From Acidimicrobiaceae bacterium (lineage in GTDB: Bacteria; Actinomycetota; Acidimicrobiia; Acidimicrobiales; RAAP-2): a DNA stretch of 5,111 nucleotides. The stretch covers positions 1 through 5,111 of the forward strand of contig PLSY01000271.1 in NCBI GenBank assembly GCA_003164275.1, in the 5' to 3' direction. A program made the position numbers and the translations under genes. Below, piece by piece: positions 1 to 3,954 of this stretch. Within the stretch, counting starts at the first letter, position 1. The number at the start of each line of letters is the position of its first letter. The notes under the pieces were generated by a model. It ran no database searches. It was not told the origin of the DNA and saw only the letters and a program-made list of their open reading frames with translations.

Positions 1-218
1 GGGATTTCGGTGGATCGAGGTTAAGAACCTCGGTACTTGGGTAGCTCTCGACTGCTATTGCGCAGCGATGGATGCGGATGGACGATGGGTGGCCTGCGGA
101 TGTCAGGATTTGCAGGCGGGAGAACGATCCCCGAGACGCTCAAGAACCCACCGGTGTGGCCGACAGTTTCGAAACATCTGGAAACGAATCCACTGGGTCA
201 GGAGGGTCATCCAGCACT
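1..218. other. Left-edge region without a recognised gene
   Basis: After the acetyltransferase stop no coding region can be supported. GC falls to about 52% in the first 60 bases and 57% at 121-180, against 60-75% in other lines I counted. Besides the inverted repeat at 14-34 there is a 10-base palindrome, GTTTCGAAAC (166-175). Two plus-strand frames open at the window edge end at 24 (TAA) and 44 (TAG), so the tail of a convergent gene may be present, but too little is visible to identify it. Confidence 0.4.
14..34. repeat. Inverted repeat with a 3-base loop at the left edge
   Basis: CGAGGTT (16-22), AAG, AACCTCG (26-32) is a perfect 7-base-pair stem; a T-G wobble and an A-T pair extend it to 9. 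It lies 185 bases past the acetyltransferase stop. No T-run follows on either strand, so it is not a textbook terminator, but it could end transcription of the acetyltransferase or of a convergent gene to the left. Confidence 0.5.
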
Positions 219-977
219 TCAGCCGGGAAACTGGGCCGACTCGCCGCTGGCGAACATGCGCCAGATCTCGAGTGTGGTCCACCCGGTGTTGTCGTACAAG
301 GGCTTTCCGGCCGGGGTTGCCCCTAGCAGTCCAATGCTCGCACCGCTGGACTTGGCTTGCAGTAGGGCGTGAGCGAGTATGGCCCGGCCGAAGCCCCTGC
401 GGCTGAAGCGTTCGGGTGTGCTCATGCACCATACGGTGACGGCGTCATCGACGATTGAGGTGAGCACCGCCGAAACGGGGACGTTGTCGTCCACCAGAAG
501 CCAGATCTTCGTCGGACCGCTCCCGTCCCTCAGCACGCCTCCGATCACGCCGACCATGAGGTCGGCCGGAAGGCCGCACGCCTCCCCCATGACTTCGCAG
601 ACGACGGCTTCGTCCTCGGCTTCGGCCTGTCGCACCCTGGTGTCGCCTTGCAGATGGTCTGAGGCAAGCTCGGAAGCCATGAACGGCATCTCGCCGACTT
701 GCTGCCACGGTGCGTCGACGTCGACCGACTGGCACTCTCCGGCCAACATGAACAGGGTCGGGATCTCGGACTCCGTCACTCGATCCAACACACTGGCGAC
801 GGCCGCCGAACCCCCGCTACTGACGAGGGTCATATTCATGTCGGGACTATGGGCTCCGCTCAGCGCCATCCAGTAGCCCTCACCCCGGTCGATTATGGGT
901 GACGGCCCTCCCCGCAACATCGCTCCGGCGGCCTGCCCCATCTGGTCACGGCGAATGCTGACTTCCTTCGGATCCAC
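219..977 (-). CDS. GNAT-family N-acetyltransferase
   Basis: With the GTG start at 977 the protein has 252 residues; a TTG at 1052 would give 277, but the added 25 residues are low-complexity and lack a ribosome binding site. The C-terminal half (about 114-252) is a GNAT domain. The strand VTVWCMST (180-187) leads into FSRRGFGRAIL (191-201), the acetyl-CoA pyrophosphate-binding loop and helix. GLLGAT (216-221) and LYDNTGW (227-233) follow, with Tyr228 a possible general acid. The N-terminal half has no clear motif; its length and a Gly-rich GGSAAVASVL stretch (55-64) suggest a degenerate second GNAT-like fold. The usual Q/R at the start of the RXXGXG loop motif is Ser192. The enzyme should move acetyl from acetyl-CoA to an amine in the cytosol; the acceptor is unknown. 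It stands alone, 243 bases after the hydrolase, with somewhat lower GC than der. Confidence 0.85.
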   Translation of the reverse strand: MDPKEVSIRRDQMGQAAGAMLRGGPSPIIDRGEGYWMALSGAHSPDMNMTLVSSGGSAAVASVLDRVTESEIPTLFMLAGECQSVDVDAPWQQVGEMPFMASELASDHLQGDTRVRQAEAEDEAVVCEVMGEACGLPADLMVGVIGGVLRDGSGPTKIWLLVDDNVPVSAVLTSIVDDAVTVWCMSTPERFSRRGFGRAILAHALLQAKSSGASIGLLGATPAGKPLYDNTGWTTLEIWRMFASGESAQFPG

Positions 978-985
978 GGAATCGG

Positions 986-992
986 TCCCTTC
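986..992 (-). promoter_or_regulatory. Ribosome binding site that decides the acetyltransferase start
   Basis: The minus strand reads GAAGGGA eight bases upstream of the GTG at 977-975. This good spacing favours GTG 977 over the TTG at 1052, which has no comparable site. Confidence 0.55.
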
Positions 993-1052
993 GTCGATGC
1001 CAGTTGGCTGAGGGTACCGGTCGGCAGGTGAGGAACTGGTGATGGACAACAA

Positions 1053-1080
1053 GTCGCTGCAGTCGCGCTGCCGTCGCGCT
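1053..1080. repeat. Three imperfect GTCGC-type direct repeats
   Basis: The plus strand has GTCGCTGC (1053-1060), GTCGCGCTGC (1062-1071) and GTCGCGCT (1073-1080), separated by single bases. They lie upstream of the acetyltransferase on the minus strand. They could be binding sites or slippage products; the sequence alone does not decide. Confidence 0.4.
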
Positions 1081-1118
1081 CCCCTACGCGGCGGCGATCA
1101 GGACGGGAGTGGCCAGGT

Positions 1119-1138
1119 GCCGGCACACTGGCGCCGGC
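1119..1138 (-). terminator. Weak GC hairpin downstream of the SGNH hydrolase
   Basis: Two GCCGGC hexamers, each self-complementary, can pair as a 6-base-pair stem around an 8-base loop, 82 bases past the hydrolase stop. No T-run follows on the minus strand. It may be a rho-independent-like end of the kind common in high-GC genomes, or chance. Confidence 0.2.
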
Positions 1139-1220
1139 GTTCCTGGTAGCCAACGGTCGTCATCGGCCCCGCCACCGCATCCGTCCGTCCGGAGGGAGCA
1201 CAAGCTGACGTCGACCGGCT

Positions 1221-2195
1221 TCAGCTGGAGGCGGATGTCTTTGGCAGGGACTTGTAATGGGCCACGATGAGCTGGCCGATGAACGCGTACCCCTTGGTGT
1301 TGGCGTGGATGTTGCCCTGCGAGCAGAAGTACGTGAGCTGACAGACCTCCCACACGGCCACCGGGATCTTGCCGTAGGGTTTGAGCGCGACCTGGGCCGA
1401 CTTGGCCAGGCCACCCCCCGTGTCGTCACCGGCTGTCGCCAGCTTGTAGGGCGCCTGGGTGACGTTCACGAAGCTGCCGCCGGGAACCGAGGTGTAGGCC
1501 GTCTTCAAGGTAGGATTGATCAGTGCGTCGAAGGCAGTGACGGACAGGTTGGCGAGGGACGCGTTGGCCTTGCCCACCGGGTACACGTAGTCACCGAGGA
1601 GCACGTCGGGATAGGTGAGGCCGATGATCCGGGCCGAACTGTCCCCGTTGGCCACCAACGCCGACCGGAGGGCGCCGACGAGCGAGGTCACATTGGTCTT
1701 CATGGTCGCCTCGACCCCACTCACGCAGGGCACCGGGTCGGCCGTGGCCGCACAGGCGGTGACGTCGTTCCCGCCGATGGACACAGTGATCAAGCTGACC
1801 CTGCCGGGGTGGGCGGCGATGAAGGCCAGGGCCGACTGTTCCTGGGTGGTGGTCGGATAGGCGACCGGATGGAAGGCGGCAGCCAACCCACTGGGCGGTG
1901 CACAGCCGATTGAGTTCAGGATCGAGTTGGTGGTGGCACCACCGCAGCCGAAGTTCTGCAGCTGCATCTTGAGCCTGGTGGCCACGTAGCCCGTGTAGCC
2001 GACCGTCGCCCCCTTCCCGGGCTGATAGCCGACCGAGTAGGAGTCGCCCAACGACAGGTAGTAGGGGGCGGCCGTCTTGGCCGCCGCCGCCGGGGCGGCC
2101 TGGGCGGCCAGCGGCCCGGAAAGTACGCCGGCGGCGACGAGCAACGTCGCCACCAGTGCGGTCGTCATGGATGAAAGCGTTGGTCGTCTAAGCAT
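1221..2195 (-). CDS. Secreted SGNH/GDSL-family hydrolase (probable lipase/esterase)
   Basis: This 324-residue protein starts with a Sec-type signal peptide: R3-R4, a hydrophobic core at about 11-25, and a likely cut after AQA (31-33). An Ala-rich spacer leads to the SGNH hydrolase fold. Block I is LSLGDSYSVGY (47-57), with Ser52 the predicted nucleophile. Block II is NFGCGGATT (81-89), with Gly86 for the oxyanion hole. Block III is SIGGND (139-144), with Asn143. Block V is NIHANTKGY (295-303), with catalytic His297. The Asp normally three residues before that His is Gly294. Six cysteines fall in close pairs (84/98, 148/157, 285/291), suggesting three disulfides as in secreted actinobacterial lipases of this family. 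It should act outside the membrane on ester bonds of lipids or other acyl esters; the substrate cannot be read from sequence. There is no lipobox or cell-wall anchor, so it is probably released. Its own ribosome binding site suggests separate expression from der. Confidence 0.93.
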   Translation of the reverse strand: MLRRPTLSSMTTALVATLLVAAGVLSGPLAAQAAPAAAAKTAAPYYLSLGDSYSVGYQPGKGATVGYTGYVATRLKMQLQNFGCGGATTNSILNSIGCAPPSGLAAAFHPVAYPTTTQEQSALAFIAAHPGRVSLITVSIGGNDVTACAATADPVPCVSGVEATMKTNVTSLVGALRSALVANGDSSARIIGLTYPDVLLGDYVYPVGKANASLANLSVTAFDALINPTLKTAYTSVPGGSFVNVTQAPYKLATAGDDTGGGLAKSAQVALKPYGKIPVAVWEVCQLTYFCSQGNIHANTKGYAFIGQLIVAHYKSLPKTSASS

Positions 2196-2200
2196 GATGT

Positions 2201-2208
2201 CTCCCCCT
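2201..2208 (-). promoter_or_regulatory. Strong ribosome binding site of the SGNH hydrolase
   Basis: The minus strand reads AGGGGGAG five bases upstream of the ATG at 2195. It is the most purine-rich ribosome binding site in the window and fixes the start of the secreted hydrolase at the first Met rather than Met10. Confidence 0.75.
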
Positions 2209-2219
2209 GGTGTTGGCGC

Positions 2220-2225
2220 ACTTTA
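2220..2225 (-). promoter_or_regulatory. Possible -10 element for the SGNH hydrolase gene
   Basis: The minus strand reads TAAAGT 25 bases upstream of the ATG at 2195, which would place transcription start within about 20 bases of the start codon. It is the most AT-rich spot in the 80-base gap. An inverted repeat (GCGACG 2226-2231 and CGTCGC 2251-2256) lies directly upstream and could be an operator. No convincing -35 hexamer is visible at the right distance, so the call is tentative. Confidence 0.2.
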
Positions 2226-2257
2226 GCGACGAAATGTCGGTGAGCCGGCGCGTCGCA

Positions 2258-2274
2258 CGGCGTCCACGTCGCCG
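2258..2274 (-). terminator. Possible hairpin just after the zinc-ribbon gene
   Basis: Starting one base past the TAG stop, the minus strand reads CGGCG-ACGTGGA-CGCCG, a 5-base-pair GC stem with a 7-base loop. There is no T-run after it, so it could be a weak factor-independent terminator, an mRNA 3'-end structure, or chance. Confidence 0.25.
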
Positions 2275-2275
2275 A

Positions 2276-2473
2276 CTAGATGTGGTGGACCACCCAGGTG
2301 ACGCCCTGAAAGGCCCGGTAGGCGAGGTAGATCACACTGGCGATGAGCATGAACTTGAAATACCACGGCGACTTGCGGTGCTCGAGGGGCGTCGTCCCAC
2401 AGGTCGGACAGGTGCCGTCGGGGTTCAACTCCTCGGTCTCGATCCGCTGATCACACTGCTCACACCACGGCAC
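2276..2473 (-). CDS. Small zinc-ribbon protein with one membrane helix, function unknown
   Basis: This 65-residue protein has two CXXC knuckles, C4-C7 and C22-C25 (CEQC and CPTC), that would bind one zinc ion as a short zinc ribbon. A hydrophobic segment at about 41-62 is the likely single transmembrane helix. It is preceded by H32-R33-K34 and W37-Y38-F39-K40, which suggests a cytosolic N-terminus. The start is GTG at 2473; the frame has a TGA at 2479-2477, two codons upstream, and any later start would lose the first CXXC, so the start is well fixed. The candidate ribosome binding site (GGGGA, 10 bases away) is weak. It lies 59 bases after der in the same direction and may share its transcript. 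Short proteins of this layout seem familiar to me near der in some actinobacteria, but I know of no assigned function. Possible roles are a membrane tether or a partner-binding module; both are guesses. Confidence 0.85.
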   Translation of the reverse strand: MPWCEQCDQRIETEELNPDGTCPTCGTTPLEHRKSPWYFKFMLIASVIYLAYRAFQGVTWVVHHI

Positions 2474-2495
2474 GGCTCAGCCGTCCCCGAGGGGA
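2472..2495 (-). promoter_or_regulatory. Two adjacent small hairpins over the zinc-ribbon gene start
   Basis: On the minus strand ACGGC-TGA-GCCGT (2484-2472) is a perfect 5-base-pair stem with a 3-base loop, and its 3' arm includes the first two bases of the GTG start. Directly upstream, TCCC-CTCG-GGGA (2495-2484) pairs the only purine-rich stretch that could serve as ribosome binding site. Together they could limit initiation or act as a weak end signal after der. The stems are short, in GC-rich DNA, with no T-run, so chance is a real alternative. Confidence 0.3.
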
Positions 2496-2532
2496 GGCGC
2501 GCCGGCTGCCATGGGCGAGGTCACCGATCCCC

Positions 2533-3954
2533 TCACCGCTTGCGACCCCCACCCCCGTTGGCGCCTTTGGCCCGGACCCTTAGCTTGATGGGTGTCGGCC
2601 CGAGCTCGAAGCGCTCCCTCAGGCCCCGTTCCACATAGCGAAGGTAGGTGGGCTGGAGTCGCCCGTTGGTGAAGAGGGTGAAGGTGGGAGGGTCGATGGC
2701 CCCTTGCACGGCGTACTGGATCTTCGCCCCGACCGGTGGGTGGGCGGCCTGGATCGACTTGAGGGCCCGGTTGAGCTCGCCCGTGGGTATCCGGGAGTGG
2801 TATGCCTCCTCGGCAGCGGAGACGGCCGGGAGGATCTGGTGCACCCCGAGCCCAGACAGGGCGCTGATCTTGAGGACGGGGGCGTCACCCAAGAAGGCCA
2901 GGCGGTCCCCGATGTCGACCAGGATGTCGTTCCTGTCCTCGGTCGGGATGAGCTCCCATTTGTTCAGCACGACAACGGTTGGGCATCCTGCCGCCCCGAC
3001 GCGCTCGGCCAGTCGCTGGTCCTGATGGGTGACGCCGGCCGTGGCATCGATGACGAGCAGGGCGATGTCGGCCCGGTCGAGGGCGTCCAGGGCCCGGAGC
3101 ACCGAGAAGTACTCCGTGCCCCGCTCGGTGCGCGATTTGCGTCTCATGCCTGCCGTGTCGATAAAACAGACCGTGCCGTCGGGTGTCTCGACCACGGTGT
3201 CAACCGCGTCCCGGGTGGTGCCCGGCGCATCGTGGACGACCGACCGCTCATCGCCCACCAGCCGGTTAAACAGGGTGGACTTGCCTACGTTGGGCCGGCC
3301 GACCAGGGCCACCCGCGGCACGCCGTGTCCTTGGCCGTCGTCTGCCGTTCCGACCAGGTCCCGCCCCTCGCCGTCGTCATCGGCGTCGCCCGGCGTCGCC
3401 GGCTCAGTCTTGACGTCGGCCTGGCTGTCGGGCAGGAGGCTGACCACGTCGTCCAAGAGGTCGCCGGTGCCCCGGCCGTGCAGTGCCGAGATGGGCCACG
3501 GGGCGCCGAGCCCGAGCCCCATGGCGTCCCAGGCGTCCGCCTCCCGTTGGGAGGAGTCGACCTTGTTCACGACCACCCGGACGGGTCGGCCCGAACGCTT
3601 CAGGATCTTGGCCACGGCCATGTCCTCATCGATGACGCCCACCATCACGTCGACCACCAACAGGACCACGTCGGCCTCGGCGATGGCCCGCTCGGCCTGG
3701 GCGCTCACCTGGGCGTCCAGGGGGTCGTCGCTCGAGAGCCAGCCACCCGTGTCGACCACGGTGAACTTGTGGCCACACCACTCAGCGTCGAGCTCTTTGC
3801 GGTCACGGGTGACTCCTGGCTTTTCTTCCACGACCGCCGCCCTCCGGCCGACGATGCGGTTGACCAGGGTCGACTTGCCGACATTGGGGCGGCCGGCGAT
3901 CACCACCAGCGGGCGCTCCCGGGTGATCGGCGGTTCGGATGTGGCCATGGTCAT
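2533..3954 (-). CDS. der: Ribosome biogenesis GTPase Der (EngA), double G-domain
   Basis: This 473-residue protein is a full-length Der, the essential bacterial GTPase with two tandem G domains that acts in late 50S subunit assembly in the cytosol. G domain 1 shows GRPNVGKS (21-28), PGVTRD (46-51), DTGG (68-71), NKVD (130-133) and SAL (156-158). An acidic, low-complexity linker (about 177-211) follows. G domain 2 shows GRPNVGKS (219-226), PGTTRD (244-249), DTAGMRRK (266-273), NKWE (331-334) and SALSGLG (364-370). The C-terminal KH-like RNA-binding domain (about 378-473) carries PPTFTLF and YLRYVERGLRERF and ends in a basic tail. The start is the ATG at 3954, overlapping the upstream stop as ATGA with GGGAG seven bases upstream; a second ATG at 3948 would place that site too far away. 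One oddity: the usual NKWD of G domain 2 reads NKWE. Identity is essentially certain. Confidence 0.98.
   Translation of the reverse strand: MTMATSEPPITRERPLVVIAGRPNVGKSTLVNRIVGRRAAVVEEKPGVTRDRKELDAEWCGHKFTVVDTGGWLSSDDPLDAQVSAQAERAIAEADVVLLVVDVMVGVIDEDMAVAKILKRSGRPVRVVVNKVDSSQREADAWDAMGLGLGAPWPISALHGRGTGDLLDDVVSLLPDSQADVKTEPATPGDADDDGEGRDLVGTADDGQGHGVPRVALVGRPNVGKSTLFNRLVGDERSVVHDAPGTTRDAVDTVVETPDGTVCFIDTAGMRRKSRTERGTEYFSVLRALDALDRADIALLVIDATAGVTHQDQRLAERVGAAGCPTVVVLNKWELIPTEDRNDILVDIGDRLAFLGDAPVLKISALSGLGVHQILPAVSAAEEAYHSRIPTGELNRALKSIQAAHPPVGAKIQYAVQGAIDPPTFTLFTNGRLQPTYLRYVERGLRERFELGPTPIKLRVRAKGANGGGGRKR
3381..3400. repeat. Perfect tandem 10-base duplication in the der linker
   Basis: The plus strand carries CGGCGTCGCC twice back to back. 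It encodes part of the acidic linker between the two G domains of Der. The unit is not a multiple of three, so the copies are read in different frames (A-T-P, then G-D-A). This suggests slippage in a region that tolerates length change; the downstream frame is intact. Confidence 0.8.
3951..3954 (-). other. ATGA start/stop overlap coupling DUF512 gene and der
   Basis: The minus strand reads ATGA here. ATG (3954-3952) starts der, and TGA (3953-3951) ends the DUF512 gene. Such 4-base overlaps commonly go with translational coupling in polycistronic messages, so the two genes are very probably co-transcribed. Confidence 0.9.

Larger units (their letters stand above)
978..1220 (-). other. Gap between the hydrolase stop and the preferred acetyltransferase start
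   Basis: These 243 bases hold no recognised gene. On the minus strand the acetyltransferase frame stays open back to a TGA at 1098-1100, but its only upstream starts are two TTG codons (1052 and 1049) without a convincing ribosome binding site. Visible structures are a GCCGGC inverted repeat (1119-1124 and 1133-1138) with an 8-base loop, which may end the hydrolase message, and three GTCGC-type direct repeats at 1053-1080. I see no clear promoter hexamers. The gap is long enough for a promoter of the acetyltransferase. Confidence 0.5.

Noticed and set aside
11..37. Possible tRNA anticodon arm (5-base-pair stem, 7-base loop, reading CTT on the minus strand)
   Set aside because: The stem and loop fit, but no D-arm, T-arm (GTTCGA-like) or acceptor stem can be placed around it on either strand.
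166..175. Palindrome GTTTCGAAAC
   Set aside because: It lies downstream of the acetyltransferase, has no partner site, and does not match an operator consensus I can name.
68..406. Plus-strand frame open from the window edge (position 2) to 406
   Set aside because: It overlaps the acetyltransferase end, has an Arg/Trp/Cys-rich translation and no recognisable domain. It could contain the tail of a gene from the left, but nothing supports that.
379..876. Plus-strand frame of 165 codons antisense to the acetyltransferase
   Set aside because: Low-complexity Ser/Thr-rich translation, and the opposite strand holds GNAT motifs.
1257..1913. Plus-strand frame of 218 codons antisense to the hydrolase
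   Set aside because: The translation is rich in Gly, Arg, Val and His without domains, opposite a clear secreted SGNH hydrolase.
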